A stretch of 64,000 nt of DNA from CAIWHR01 sp963734085 (GTDB taxonomy: Bacteria > Pseudomonadota > Gammaproteobacteria > Burkholderiales > Casimicrobiaceae): positions 248,001 through 312,000 of the forward strand of contig CAVTFT010000014.1 in the NCBI GenBank assembly GCA_963734085.1, given 5' to 3'. Both the position numbers and the translations under genes were made by a program. The notes beneath the pieces are model-generated. The model saw only the letters and a program-made list of their open reading frames with translations. It had not been told where the DNA came from and did not search any database. Of this stretch, positions 1 to 8,701 are shown one piece after another. Position 1 is the first letter of the stretch; each line of letters begins with the position of its first letter.

Positions 1-1083
1 AGGCTTCCCGGCGGCCGCAACCACACGCTGGTCGGCCTCGCGCTCGGGGCCTACGGCCTGACACAGTCCATTCTGCAGATCCCATTCGGCTGGGCGTCGG
101 ACCGCTGGGGAAGGAAGCCGATCATCGTCGCGGGGCTCGTCGTGTTCGCGCTCGGCAGTTTCGTCGCCGCTTGGGCACCGACGATCCTCTGGACGATTGT
201 CGGGCGCACGGTGCAAGGTGCGGGCGCCATTTCAGCCGCCGTGATCGCCCTCACTGCGGACCTCACTCGCGACCAGGTGCGCACGCGTGCGATGGCGGCG
301 ATCGGGATGACCATCGGTGCGACCTTCGCGCTATCGCTCATCGCCGGCCCGGTGCTCACCGAAATCATCGGCGTGCCGGGAATTTTCGTCATGACCGGCG
401 TGCTCGCGATCGGCGCGATCGGCCTCCTCCTGAAGGCGGTGCCGCAGGCCGAGTTCGTCGCCCGGCCGCCGGACACGGCCGGCCAGTGGCGACGGGTGTT
501 CGCCGACGCGGAGCTCCTCCGCCTCAACTACGGCATCTTCGCGCTGCACGCCGCGCTGATGGCGCTCTTCGTCCAGGTCCCGTTCATGCTGCGCGATAAC
601 GGCGTGCCGAGCGAGCGCCACTGGATCGTCTACCTGTCCGTGCTCGTCGTCTCCGTCGTGCTGATGCTGCCGGGAATGCTCAACGCCGATCGTCCGGGCC
701 GCGGCAAGCCGATATTCCTCGGTGCCATTGCGATCCTGTTCGCAGGACAGGCGCTACTCGCCGTCGCGGGCGCGTCGCTCGCGCTGACGATCGCTGCGCT
801 CGTCTTTTTCTTCACGGCGTTCAATCTGCTCGAGGCGACGCTGCCGTCACTCATTTCCAAGTTCGCGCCGCCGGCGGTCAAAGGCACCGCGGTCGGTGTC
901 TATTCGAGTGTCCAGTTTTTCGGTGCCTTCGTCGGCGCCGCGGCAGGCGGCTTTCTGTCGCAGCACTACGGACCGGCTGCGGTGTTCGGCTTCTGCCTCG
1001 TGCTGACCGCCCTGTGGCTCGCCGTCGGTGCGACGATGACGGCGCCGCCGGTTTACGATCGTTATTCGATGGGAGAAACGTAA
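1..1083 (+). CDS. MFS transporter, 5' end outside window
   Basis: The reading frame is open from the first base, so the N-terminus lies outside the window and 360 residues remain. The loop GWASDRWGRKP near the beginning is the motif-A signature between TM2 and TM3 of the major facilitator superfamily, and the rest is a run of hydrophobic helices. The protein is an inner-membrane secondary transporter; its substrate cannot be read from sequence. Its stop codon directly abuts the ssb start, an arrangement common in betaproteobacteria, where uvrA often lies upstream. Family assignment is firm, substrate unknown. Confidence 0.88.
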   Translation, partial: RLPGGRNHTLVGLALGAYGLTQSILQIPFGWASDRWGRKPIIVAGLVVFALGSFVAAWAPTILWTIVGRTVQGAGAISAAVIALTADLTRDQVRTRAMAAIGMTIGATFALSLIAGPVLTEIIGVPGIFVMTGVLAIGAIGLLLKAVPQAEFVARPPDTAGQWRRVFADAELLRLNYGIFALHAALMALFVQVPFMLRDNGVPSERHWIVYLSVLVVSVVLMLPGMLNADRPGRGKPIFLGAIAILFAGQALLAVAGASLALTIAALVFFFTAFNLLEATLPSLISKFAPPAVKGTAVGVYSSVQFFGAFVGAAAGGFLSQHYGPAAVFGFCLVLTALWLAVGATMTAPPVYDRYSMGET

Positions 1084-1581
1084 ATGGCTTCGGTCAACAA
1101 GGTGATCCTGGTCGGCAACCTCGGCCGCGATCCGGAAACGCGGTATTCGACGAGCGGCGCAGCGATCTGCAACATCACGATCGCGACCTCCAGGCAATGG
1201 AAGGACAAGGCGAGCGGCGAAAAGCGCGAAGAGACGGAATGGCATCGTGTCGTCTTTTACGATCGCCTCGCCGAAATCGCCGGTGAGTATCTGAAGAAGG
1301 GCCGCCCCGTTTACGTCGAAGGGCGGCTCAAGACCCGCAAGTGGCAGGACAAGGAAGGCCAGGACCGCTACACCACCGAGATCATCGCCGAGGAAATGCA
1401 GTTGCTGGGCTCGCGCGAAGGCGGTGGCGGCGGGGGAGGCGGCGACGTCGAATTCAGTGGCGGCGCGAGCGGTGCGGGTTCGCGGGCAAGCAGCGCGCCG
1501 GCCGCGGGCAGCTCTGCATCGAAGGGCGGCGGCGCCAAGAAGGGAACTTCTGACGACTTGGACGACGATATTCCGTTCTAA
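1084..1581 (+). CDS. ssb: Single-stranded DNA-binding protein
   Basis: The 165-residue product has an N-terminal OB fold (MASVNKVILVGNLGRDPETR to about residue 110), a Gly/Ser/Ala-rich linker, and the acidic tip DDDIPF. That tip is the docking peptide for partners such as exonuclease I, RecO, PriA and Pol III chi. It binds ssDNA as a tetramer in replication, recombination and repair. The ATG follows the stop of the MFS gene with no gap, so the two are probably co-transcribed. Length is normal for the family. Confidence 0.97.
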   Translation: MASVNKVILVGNLGRDPETRYSTSGAAICNITIATSRQWKDKASGEKREETEWHRVVFYDRLAEIAGEYLKKGRPVYVEGRLKTRKWQDKEGQDRYTTEIIAEEMQLLGSREGGGGGGGGDVEFSGGASGAGSRASSAPAAGSSASKGGGAKKGTSDDLDDDIPF

Positions 1582-1588
1582 AGCGACC

Positions 1589-1609
1589 CGGAGCCATCGC
1601 GCGGCTCCG
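1589..1609 (+). terminator. Possible hairpin after ssb
   Basis: CGGAGCC and GGCTCCG form a perfect 7-bp stem with a 7-base loop shortly after the ssb stop. No T run follows, only ATTGATTG, so this is a weak or factor-assisted terminator at best. Confidence 0.35.
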
Positions 1610-1619
1610 ATTGATTGAC

Positions 1620-1862
1620 TCGTTGCGGCGTGCCGTCGGCCGCCGCCCTTGCTCGCCGACGCGAGCTGCGCTCCTTGGCTTCGCCCTGCTCGCGGAAACG
1701 TCCTTGTCTCGCTATCACTCGCCCGCCTCGCTCCGTCGTCGGCCTCTTCCGCCATGGACGCTAGTCGAATGCCTGACCAACGGTCGACCTCCATCGCTCG
1801 GCGACGCGCCCTTCGGGCCTTGGCTCGCTATCGCTCGCCCGCCTCGCTCCGTCGCGGCGGAT
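1620..1862 (-). repeat. Dispersed GC-rich repeat, copy 1
   Basis: The gap between ssb and the channel gene is filled by a repeat containing two copies of a segment read on the minus strand as GGAGCGAGGCGGGCGAG, plus the block CGCCGAGCGATGGAGGTCG. The same blocks occur in plus orientation at 55.24-55.8 kb, and related blocks occur at 9.8-10.1 kb. The repeat runs into the 3' end of the channel gene and encodes its last residues (RRSEAGER). It holds no gene of its own. Confidence 0.8.
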
Positions 1863-2529
1863 AGACGCCGGCCAGGCGCGCGATCAGGATGGCGAGGAAA
1901 AGCGCGCCGACGATTTGCTCCACGATACACACCGACCGCGCTTGTCGCGTCAGCGGCGTCAGGTCGCCAAAGCCCGTGCTCGTCAGCACCGTAAAGCTGA
2001 AGTAGATGAACTCGGGCATCGCGAACTCGGCCGCCGTTCCGCCGATCGCGAACGACAACGGATAGAAGTGCTCGACGAGCGCGTAGAGATAGGCCCAAAG
2101 CACGCCGAGCATCAGGTACGCCGCCGCTGCGCCCCACAGCTTGTCTCCGGTCATCACGTCGCGCCGGAACACGTAGGAGAGCAGGTAGGCGAGCGTCGCC
2201 GCATAGAGCGCGGCGCCGAAGCTCCACGACCACACAAGCGCATCGCCGCCCGCGTTGTTGAACGCGAGCCACTGGAACGCGAGCGTCGGTGCGGCGAGCA
2301 GCAGCGCAATCACGAACGACAGCAGCGTGCGCCCGACCGCCGCGACGGCGGCGATGACGATCAGTAGGTTGACGATGTTGAGCACGACCCGGCCGGAGGG
2401 CGTCGGTTCGACGAGTGGCGCCCCCGCCACGAGCAGGAGCACCGCGACGAAAAGATAGAAGCAGCGCTGGAAGAAGACGCGACCGATCGTCTCCCGGGCG
2501 CGTCGGATCGCCATGGCGGGCGCCGGCAT
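1828..2529 (-). CDS. Two-pore-type potassium channel family protein
   Basis: The 233-residue inner-membrane protein has several hydrophobic segments in its first 150 residues and then a pore helix with the filter TSTGFGDLTP at about residues 183-192, followed by a last TM helix. This is the Ion_trans_2 (KcsA-like) pore. The GFGD filter differs slightly from the usual GYGD but occurs in bacterial channels. The chosen ATG overlaps the mnmA stop as TGATG; an ATG at 2514 is an alternative. The last eight residues come from the adjacent dispersed repeat, so the native C-terminus may have been replaced. Selectivity is inferred, not shown. Confidence 0.82.
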   Translation of the reverse strand: MPAPAMAIRRARETIGRVFFQRCFYLFVAVLLLVAGAPLVEPTPSGRVVLNIVNLLIVIAAVAAVGRTLLSFVIALLLAAPTLAFQWLAFNNAGGDALVWSWSFGAALYAATLAYLLSYVFRRDVMTGDKLWGAAAAYLMLGVLWAYLYALVEHFYPLSFAIGGTAAEFAMPEFIYFSFTVLTSTGFGDLTPLTRQARSVCIVEQIVGALFLAILIARLAGVYPPRRSEAGER

Positions 2530-3668
2530 CAGAGCGCTTCGGCGCGAGCGGCCGCGGCGTGCACCTGCACCTCGGCATCGCCTGCGACGATCGCCCCGCC
2601 GCCGAGACAGACCTCGCCGTCGTAGAGCACGAGATACTGTCCCGGCGTCGGCGCCCACTGCGGCGTGGCGAAAGTCGCGCGCACGCGCGCGCCGGCGAAA
2701 AGCGCGACGCGGCACGCGGCATCGGGCATCCGGTATCGCGTCTTCGCGCCGACGTGCGCAAGGACCGACGCGTCCGGCACGGTTCCCGCGATCCAGTGCA
2801 TCTGTTGCGCGTCGACCACTGGACAGTACAGAAGCGCGTTGTCGTGGCCCTGCACGACGATCAGCGCATTGCGTGCGGCGTCCTTTCCGGCGACGAACCA
2901 CGGCGCATCGGTCCCGTCCCTCGTGCCGCCGACGCCTAGTCCCTGCCGCTGGCCGAGCGTGTAATACGCGAGGCCATGATGCCGGCCCAGGATACGGCCT
3001 TCGGGCGTCTCAATTGGCCCTGGTGTACGCGGCAGGTACTTCGCCAGAAAATCGCGGAACGGACGCTCGCCGATGAAGCAGATGCCGGTCGAATCCTTCT
3101 TCGCCCACGTCGGGATGCCTTCGCGCTTGGCGATTGCGCGCACCTTGCGCTTCGGCGTTTCGCCGAGCGGGAAGAGCACCGGCGCAAGCTGCTCCTGGGT
3201 CAGCTGATGCAGGAAGTAGCTCTGATCCTTGGTCGCATCGGCCGCCTTCAGCAATTCGACGCGATCGCCCGCGCGCCGCAAACGCGCATAGTGGCCGGTC
3301 GCGATGCGGTCGGCGCCGAGCGAGCGGGCGTGATCGAGGAACGCGCGGAACTTGATCTCGCTGTTGCAGAGCACGTCGGGATTCGGCGTGCGCCCCGCTT
3401 CGTATTCGCGCAGGAAATGGGCAAAGACCCGCTCCTTATATTCCGCGGCGAAGTTGACCGCCTCGAGCTCGATACCGATGACATCGGCGACCGACGCCGC
3501 GTCGACGAGATCCGCGCGCGACGTGCAGTACCCGTCGGTGTCGTCGTCCTCCCAGTTCTTCATGAAAAGGCCGACGACCTCGAAGCCTTGCTGCTTCAGG
3601 AGCCAGGCCGCGACTGACGAATCGACGCCGCCCGACATGCCGACCACGACGCGTAACTTGCGCGGCAT
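2529..3668 (-). CDS. mnmA: tRNA 2-thiouridine(34) synthase
   Basis: The 379-residue enzyme thiolates the wobble uridine of tRNAs for Lys, Glu and Gln, using ATP and persulfide sulfur relayed by the Tus system. The PP-loop GMSGGVDSS lies at residues 9-17; the catalytic cysteines are visible in CNSEIKF and GICFIGERPF; the C-terminal beta-barrel domains are complete. The start at MPRKLRVVVGMS overlaps the upstream nudJ stop as TGATG, and the stop overlaps the channel start the same way, so the three genes form a translationally coupled operon. nudJ next to mnmA also occurs in E. coli. Confidence 0.95.
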   Translation of the reverse strand: MPRKLRVVVGMSGGVDSSVAAWLLKQQGFEVVGLFMKNWEDDDTDGYCTSRADLVDAASVADVIGIELEAVNFAAEYKERVFAHFLREYEAGRTPNPDVLCNSEIKFRAFLDHARSLGADRIATGHYARLRRAGDRVELLKAADATKDQSYFLHQLTQEQLAPVLFPLGETPKRKVRAIAKREGIPTWAKKDSTGICFIGERPFRDFLAKYLPRTPGPIETPEGRILGRHHGLAYYTLGQRQGLGVGGTRDGTDAPWFVAGKDAARNALIVVQGHDNALLYCPVVDAQQMHWIAGTVPDASVLAHVGAKTRYRMPDAACRVALFAGARVRATFATPQWAPTPGQYLVLYDGEVCLGGGAIVAGDAEVQVHAAAARAEAL

Positions 3669-4123
3669 CAGAGTTCCGTCACGAGATCGAGCGGATGCCG
3701 GCACCCGGCCCGATAGTCGTCGACGCAGCGCAGGACGAGCGGGCTCCGATGTTGTGCCCGCAGCGCCACCAGTTCGTCGTAGGGAAGCCACAGGACGCGC
3801 AGGATGCCCTCGTCGAGCGGACGATCGGCGTCGTGTCCGACGACTTCGGCGGCGAACGCGAACCGGATGAACGTGGCGCGCGTGTCGGGGGTCTGCCATC
3901 GATAGATGCCGACGAATGCCGTCGGCGTGACGTGGTAGCCCGTTTCCTCGAGCGCCTCGCGCGCCGCGCCCGCGGCAAGCGACTCTCCCGACTCGAGATG
4001 GCCCGCGGGCTGGTTGATGCGGATCCCCGCAGGCGTTTCCTCCTCGACCAGCAGGAAGCGCCCCTCGCGGGCGACAATCGTCGCCACGGTCGCGGCGGGA
4101 CGGGGGATTTCGAGTTCGCGCAT
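3668..4123 (-). CDS. nudJ: NUDIX hydrolase, NudJ type
   Basis: The 151-residue protein has a complete Nudix box at residues 41-63 (GHLESGES, then REALEETGY), including the Mg-binding REUxEE glutamates. NudJ enzymes hydrolyse nucleoside tri- and diphosphates and hydroxymethylpyrimidine pyrophosphate in the cytoplasm. The assignment to NudJ rather than another Nudix subgroup rests on the conserved position directly upstream of mnmA and on length. It is the first gene of the operon, and its start is preceded by AGAGGAAAGGCTGA. Confidence 0.88.
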   Translation of the reverse strand: MRELEIPRPAATVATIVAREGRFLLVEEETPAGIRINQPAGHLESGESLAAGAAREALEETGYHVTPTAFVGIYRWQTPDTRATFIRFAFAAEVVGHDADRPLDEGILRVLWLPYDELVALRAQHRSPLVLRCVDDYRAGCRHPLDLVTEL

Positions 4124-4147
4124 TCAGCCTTTCCTCTCGACCGCATA

Positions 4148-4183
4148 CAAAAAGGCAGGGGTTTTTCTGCCCCTGCCTTCATT
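4148..4183 (-). terminator. Rho-independent terminator of secreted protein A
   Basis: A perfect 10-bp stem, AAGGCAGGGG at 4152-4161 with CCCCTGCCTT at 4170-4179, is followed on the minus strand by a T run. It ends the gene at 4201-4590. An almost identical stem closes the next upstream gene at 4995-5022. Confidence 0.9.
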
Positions 4184-4200
4184 ATCGCCGGAAAGCCAGC

Positions 4201-4590
4201 CTACGCCCCGGCGTTCGCCCCCGTCACGGACGCAACAGCCTGCTGCTTCTCGGTCGTCGTCGCGAGCGGAGGCGGCACACCTCTTTCCGCCCGATTCTTT
4301 ACCGCCTGCTTGCCGGACGTCGCACCCTCTTGCGGGTAGACGAGGGTCGCAGCGGCGGCTTCATGCTTTTCCTGGGTTGTCGCGAGGACGGGCGGCGTGT
4401 TGCCCTCCATCGCCAGCTTGTTTGCCGTGCGTCCCGACGTCGCGCCCTCCTGCGGATAGACGGCGGCCTCCTTGACGATCTGCTGCTTCGCCTTGTCCGA
4501 CGGGGTCTCGAGCATCTGGAATGGATTCCATGCCGCCGCCGCTGTCGCCGAAATGCTGCCAGCGATCACAGCAATCAAGAGCTTCTTCAT
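4201..4590 (-). CDS. Small secreted repeat protein A
   Basis: The 129-residue product begins with a signal peptide (MKKLLIAVIAGSISATAAAA) and is therefore exported. The mature part has two copies of a roughly 37-residue unit, each starting YPQEGATSG and ending in a Pro-Pro-x-Leu-Ala-Thr-Thr-x-Glu-Lys pattern. The ATG is 7 bases from GGAGG; an in-frame ATG six bases upstream is too close to that ribosome site. It is the first of three neighbouring genes with matching signal peptides and its own terminator. No known family was recognised and the function is unknown. Confidence 0.75.
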   Translation of the reverse strand: MKKLLIAVIAGSISATAAAAWNPFQMLETPSDKAKQQIVKEAAVYPQEGATSGRTANKLAMEGNTPPVLATTQEKHEAAAATLVYPQEGATSGKQAVKNRAERGVPPPLATTTEKQQAVASVTGANAGA

Positions 4591-4994
4591 TTGCATTTCC
4601 TCCAACTTGAAGCCGGGCACAAGACCCGGAAAATCCTCGAGCCTGCCACCTGCATTCAGTTGTCGGCGCTTCGACCCGACTTCTGGCAGCACTCCTCGTC
4701 GGCGCCGGTACGGGCTGCCCCGCCGTCCGTCGCGTACGCAGCGTGCGGCGCATGATCGCCGACCGCAAGTCAGTACAGCAAATTTGATTTCGATCGTGCC
4801 GGTTTCGTTCCGGGAATTCGTCCGTCGCGTGAAAGGTGCACGTAGGGCAATTCCCACGGCGGTTTCGGACTTTCTGGAGGACTGGGATGCACGGCGGCAG
4901 TCCCGAAGTTCGCACGCATTCAAGTTGCATATCAAGCTGCATGGACAGGCGGCCACGCCGCAGCAGGCTCGGTAGCGGCGCGCACGAAAGAAAA
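4591..4994. other. Intergenic region upstream of secreted protein A
   Basis: This stretch of about 400 bp is the leader and promoter region of protein A, and begins just after the terminator of protein B. It includes an AT-richer patch near 4775-4800. No convincing gene and no clean -35/-10 pair was seen. Confidence 0.4.
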
Positions 4995-5024
4995 AAGGCA
5001 GGGGACTTGCGGCCCCTGCCTTTC
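4993..5024 (-). terminator. Rho-independent terminator of secreted protein B
   Basis: Stem AAGGCAGGGG (4995-5004) pairs with CCCCTGCCTT (5013-5022) and is followed on the minus strand by six T residues. The stem sequence is identical to that after protein A, which suggests the gene and its terminator were duplicated together. Confidence 0.9.
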
Positions 5025-5044
5025 TGCGTGGTGCGACGATGGCC

Positions 5045-5452
5045 TTACGGCGTCGCCGACTTCTTCGTTTCCGTCCCGACGGCCTGCTGCTTTTCCTTCG
5101 TCGTCGTCAGCGACTTCGGCGTTCCTTTTTGCGATTTCGCTTTCATCTCGGCTTCTTGCTGTGCTTTCCGCTGCGCCTCCGAACCCTCGGTGCCGGCCTG
5201 CGTCGCAGCAGCCGTCGCCTTCTGCTTCTCCGTCTTTCCCGTCAGGTCCTTCGGCGTGCCCTTCTCGGTCTTCAGCTTTTGCACTTCCTTGCTCTGCTGC
5301 GCTCTCTGTTGTTGCGAGTTCGTCGTGCCCGCTTGGGTCGCCTGTTCGACTGTACTCTGCTTCGACTTGTCCTTCGGCGTTTCACCCACGCCCTGTGCAG
5401 CGGCCGCCGTGGCGAACGCGCTGGCGATCAATGCAACGATCAGTTTGTTCAT
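5045..5452 (-). CDS. Small secreted repeat protein B
   Basis: The 135-residue product has a signal peptide (MNKLIVALIASAFATAAAAQ) and a very hydrophilic mature part rich in Gln, Lys, Thr and Ala. It holds two diverged repeats, each beginning ATQAGT and ending KGTPK-x-LT-x-EKQ, which echo the ends of the units in protein A. The ribosome site is TTGAGGAATCACAA before ATG. It probably lies in the periplasm or outside the cell. It contains no cysteine and no recognisable enzymatic motif. The function is unknown; it may be intrinsically disordered. Confidence 0.72.
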   Translation of the reverse strand: MNKLIVALIASAFATAAAAQGVGETPKDKSKQSTVEQATQAGTTNSQQQRAQQSKEVQKLKTEKGTPKDLTGKTEKQKATAAATQAGTEGSEAQRKAQQEAEMKAKSQKGTPKSLTTTKEKQQAVGTETKKSATP

Positions 5453-5606
5453 TTGTGATTCCTCAATGGTTGAAGATTGCTTGATTTCGGTGTCGACTAC
5501 CCGGCTGCCGCCCGAAGAGCCCTAGAGCCGGCTGATTGTAGAGACTCACCGCTGAAAAGGCAATGCGCAACGGAGCGAGAGGCCGCTTCGCCGCGCGGGT
5601 CGCATG

Positions 5607-5861
5607 CTACTTGGCTGGCGCCTGGTCGGTGGGCGTCGTCGCCGGCTTTTTCTTCGACTTCTTCTTTGATTTCGTGCTCTTGGTCGATTTGGGCGCGGTT
5701 GAATCGGCCGACTTCGTCGCGGTCGTCGCCGACACCGGAGTCATCGCGGGAGCCGCTGCAGCAGCGGGCTTGGCTGGGGTGGCCGGCGCTGGGGCCGGGG
5801 CTTGGGCATGAGCCGTCAGCGCAAAGACGCCGGCGATCATCGCCATCAGGAGCTTGGACAT
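5607..5861 (-). CDS. Small secreted Ala/Pro/Lys-rich protein C
   Basis: The 84-residue product has a signal peptide (MSKLLMAMIAGVFALTAHAQ), an Ala-Pro segment, and a strongly basic tail with KSTKSTKSKKKSKKK. It resembles proteins A and B in signal peptide and ribosome site (GAGGAAAAGCG) but lacks their repeat units. The composition resembles small basic periplasmic or nucleic-acid-coating proteins. The function is unknown and low complexity makes homology weak. Confidence 0.6.
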   Translation of the reverse strand: MSKLLMAMIAGVFALTAHAQAPAPAPATPAKPAAAAAPAMTPVSATTATKSADSTAPKSTKSTKSKKKSKKKPATTPTDQAPAK

Positions 5862-6079
5862 TCGCTTTTCCTCATTTTGGGTTGAATGACACTCTGGTCG
5901 CGTGTCGTGCCCATTAACGTCCCTTGTTGCAGCGCGGTTGACACATCCGAGATCAGGGTCATCGCCGAGTTAAACCTGCAACTCTTTGATAATAATAATC
6001 TATTGCGCCTGGACGGGCCTCTCCCGGCGACCGGGCCGGCCATCGAAGTTCCTCGCAGCGCAAGTGGTATTCCGGCCGC

Positions 6080-6793
6080 TCAGCCGGGATCGCCGCCACG
6101 AGGCTCGAATGGCACCTCCCGCTGCAGCCACTCGCGCAGCAGCGGGACGGTGATCGGCCGCTTAGTCGCGAGCGAATGCCGGTCGAGTGCCGCCAACGCC
6201 CCCATCAACGTCGTCATGTCGCGGCGTCCGTGCGCGAGCAGATAGCCAATCACGTCCGCCGACAGGCTGAATCCCCGAGCCAGCGCATGGGCCGCGAGCG
6301 CGGCCGCCTTTTCCGCGTCGGTAAGCGACAGGACCTCGTGGACGAGGCCCCAACCCAATCGGGTCCGGAGGTCTTCGCGCAGCGGAAGCGCCGCTGGGGC
6401 CGCGCGGCTTGCAGCTACAAGCTGCCCGCCGCTCGTCTTCAACGCGTTGAACAGCGTGAACAGGCGCGCCTGCGCGTCCGCCGACGCATCATCGATTGCG
6501 TCGACGGCGACGAGCGAATGCCGGGCGAGCGTTTCGGGATCCGTCGCGAGCAATTCTCCCGGCGTCGCGATCCAGGACGCGCGTGCCCCGCGCGCGGCTG
6601 CCGCGGCGACCGCCGCACGCAGCAAGTGCGTTTTCCCTGCGCCTGCCGCTCCCCAGATCAGCACTCCTGTTTCGCCGCCCGCGCCGGCCGCGATGCGCGA
6701 CAGCGTCGCCACGAGCTCCCCATTGCGTCCGGCAACGAAATTGCCGAACGACGGCGGTTCAGGGGCAGCGAGTTCGAAAACGAGTTGTTGCAT
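6080..6793 (-). CDS. hda: DnaA regulatory inactivator Hda
   Basis: The 237-residue DnaA-related AAA+ protein begins MQQLVFELAAPEPPSFGNF, the typical Hda N-terminus with the clamp-binding QLxF-like motif. Walker A GAAGAGKT lies at about 48-55. Bound to the DNA-loaded sliding clamp, Hda triggers ATP hydrolysis on DnaA and prevents over-initiation. It lacks the DnaA DNA-binding domain, as expected. It is divergent from purM, an arrangement conserved in beta- and gammaproteobacteria. Confidence 0.93.
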   Translation of the reverse strand: MQQLVFELAAPEPPSFGNFVAGRNGELVATLSRIAAGAGGETGVLIWGAAGAGKTHLLRAAVAAAAARGARASWIATPGELLATDPETLARHSLVAVDAIDDASADAQARLFTLFNALKTSGGQLVAASRAAPAALPLREDLRTRLGWGLVHEVLSLTDAEKAAALAAHALARGFSLSADVIGYLLAHGRRDMTTLMGALAALDRHSLATKRPITVPLLREWLQREVPFEPRGGDPG

Positions 6794-6947
6794 CGGTTCG
6801 GTGACGACAACGTAGCGGAGCGGCCACGCGGAGCGCAGCCCGGCAATCGCGCATTTCCGGTAAAATCGTCGAGCGTTCCGCACTTTAACGCGGCGCCCGC
6901 GATCCGCTCAATGCCGGACGGACGATCGCCGGTACCGACTCCGCGCA

Positions 6948-8006
6948 ATGACGCCCCCTGTTCAGGCCCCTCCGCTTTCCTACCGCGACGCGGGCGTCGA
7001 CATCGACGCCGGCGATGCATTGGTCGAACGAATCAAGCCTTATGCGAAGAGGACGCTGCGGCCGGAAGTGCTCGCCGGCATCGGCGGCTTCGGCGCGCTC
7101 GTCGAATTGCCGAAGCGCTACCGCGAGCCGGTGCTGGTGTCGGGCACCGATGGGGTCGGCACGAAGCTGAAGCTCGCCTTCGCCTTGAACCGGCACGACA
7201 CGATCGGCATCGATCTCGTCGCGATGAGCGTCAACGACATCCTCGTGCAGGGCGCCGAGCCGCTGTTTTTCCTCGATTACTACGTGTGCGAACGCCTCGA
7301 TGTCGACGTCGCCGCCGCCGTGGTCAAGGGCATCGCGGAGGGCTGCGCGCAGGCGGGCTGCGCGCTGATCGGCGGCGAGACGGCCGAGCATCCGAACGCG
7401 TTCGTTCCGGGCGAGTACGACCTCGCGGGGTTCGCCGTCGGCGTCGTCGAGAAATCGAAGGCGATCGACGGCCGGAGAATCATCGAAGGCGACGTCCTCA
7501 TCGGTCTCGCGTCGAGCGGCCCGCATTCGAACGGCTTTTCGCTGATCCGTCGGATCCTCGACGTTTCCGGCGCCGATCTCCGCGCGGGAGCCGCGGGAAT
7601 CGATAGCACGCGCACGCTGGGCGAGATGCTGCTCGCGCCGACGCGGATTTACGTAAAGGCGGTGCTGTCGCTGCTGCGCGAGGTCGACGTGAAGGGAATG
7701 GCGCACATCACCGGCGGCGGTCTCATCGAGAACACGCACCGGATGTTTCCCGACGCCTGCGCGGCGCGGCTCGACCGCGGGTCGTGGCCGCGGCCCCCGA
7801 TCTTCGACTGGCTGCAACAGCGGGGCAATGTCGCCGACGCTGAAATGCATCGCGTCTTCAACTGCGGCATCGGCATGGTCGTCGTCGTCGCAGCCGAAGA
7901 CGCGGAGCGCGCGCAGCGGCTGCTCGCGGCGGCGGGCGAGTCCGTCTACCGGATCGGCGTCGTCGTGCCGCGCGCGAAAGGCGTGCCGGCAACTACGGTC
8001 GTCTGA
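6948..8006 (+). CDS. purM: Phosphoribosylformylglycinamidine cyclo-ligase (AIR synthetase)
   Basis: The 352-residue enzyme converts FGAM and ATP to aminoimidazole ribonucleotide, the fifth step of purine synthesis. Diagnostic segments are LSYRDAGVDIDAGDALVE, VSGTDGVGTKLKLAF, GGETAEHPN and the C-terminal GIGMVVVV. The length is standard. The gene is followed by purN at 29 bp, so the two neighbouring steps of the pathway are probably co-transcribed. Confidence 0.97.
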   Translation: MTPPVQAPPLSYRDAGVDIDAGDALVERIKPYAKRTLRPEVLAGIGGFGALVELPKRYREPVLVSGTDGVGTKLKLAFALNRHDTIGIDLVAMSVNDILVQGAEPLFFLDYYVCERLDVDVAAAVVKGIAEGCAQAGCALIGGETAEHPNAFVPGEYDLAGFAVGVVEKSKAIDGRRIIEGDVLIGLASSGPHSNGFSLIRRILDVSGADLRAGAAGIDSTRTLGEMLLAPTRIYVKAVLSLLREVDVKGMAHITGGGLIENTHRMFPDACAARLDRGSWPRPPIFDWLQQRGNVADAEMHRVFNCGIGMVVVVAAEDAERAQRLLAAAGESVYRIGVVVPRAKGVPATTVV

Positions 8007-8035
8007 ACCCGAGCGCACGCAGAGCGCGCCTCGCG

Positions 8036-8689
8036 ATGACAACCCCCCGCGTCACCGTGCTGATCTCCGGTCGCGGGTCGAATCTCGCGGCGCTGATCGA
8101 CGCCGAGCGCCGCGCCGCGCTCGGCGGACACATCGCGATGGTCATCGCCAACCGCGCCGACGCGGCGGGTCTCGCGATCGCCGCCGCAAGCGGCATCGCG
8201 ACTCGCGTCCTCGACCATCGCGCGCACGCCGATCGCCACGCCTTCGACCATGCGCTCGCCACCGCGATCGATGCGAGCGAACCCGATCTCGTCGTGCTCG
8301 CCGGATTCATGCGGATCCTCGGCCCGGACTTCGTGCACCGCTACGCGGGAAGGATGATCAACATTCATCCCTCGCTGCTGCCGGCGTACGCGGGGTTGCA
8401 CACGCATCGCCGCGCGCTCGCCGACGGCGTCCGCATCCACGGCTGCACCGTGCATTTCGTCACTGCCGACGTCGACCACGGGCCCATCATCGCCCAAGGC
8501 GCGGTCGCCGTGCACGACGACGACGACGAGGCCACGCTCGCCGCCCGCGTTCTCGAGGTCGAACACCGCCTGCTGCCGGCCGCCGTCCGCGCATTCTGCG
8601 AGAAGCGCCTCGTCATCGCCGGCCGGCGTATCGACGTTAAGGGCGGATCGATTCCGAGCGCAACGCTGGAAGTCCCGACACCCCGCTGA
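8036..8689 (+). CDS. purN: Phosphoribosylglycinamide formyltransferase
   Basis: The 217-residue folate-dependent enzyme transfers a formyl group to GAR in purine synthesis. Visible motifs are the phosphate-binding GRGSNL near residue 11, the HPSLLPAYAGLH block, and HFVTADVDHGPIIAQ with the catalytic Asp and His. It follows purM closely. Confidence 0.96.
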   Translation: MTTPRVTVLISGRGSNLAALIDAERRAALGGHIAMVIANRADAAGLAIAAASGIATRVLDHRAHADRHAFDHALATAIDASEPDLVVLAGFMRILGPDFVHRYAGRMINIHPSLLPAYAGLHTHRRALADGVRIHGCTVHFVTADVDHGPIIAQGAVAVHDDDDEATLAARVLEVEHRLLPAAVRAFCEKRLVIAGRRIDVKGGSIPSATLEVPTPR

Positions 8690-8701
8690 CCGGACACCGA
8701 C

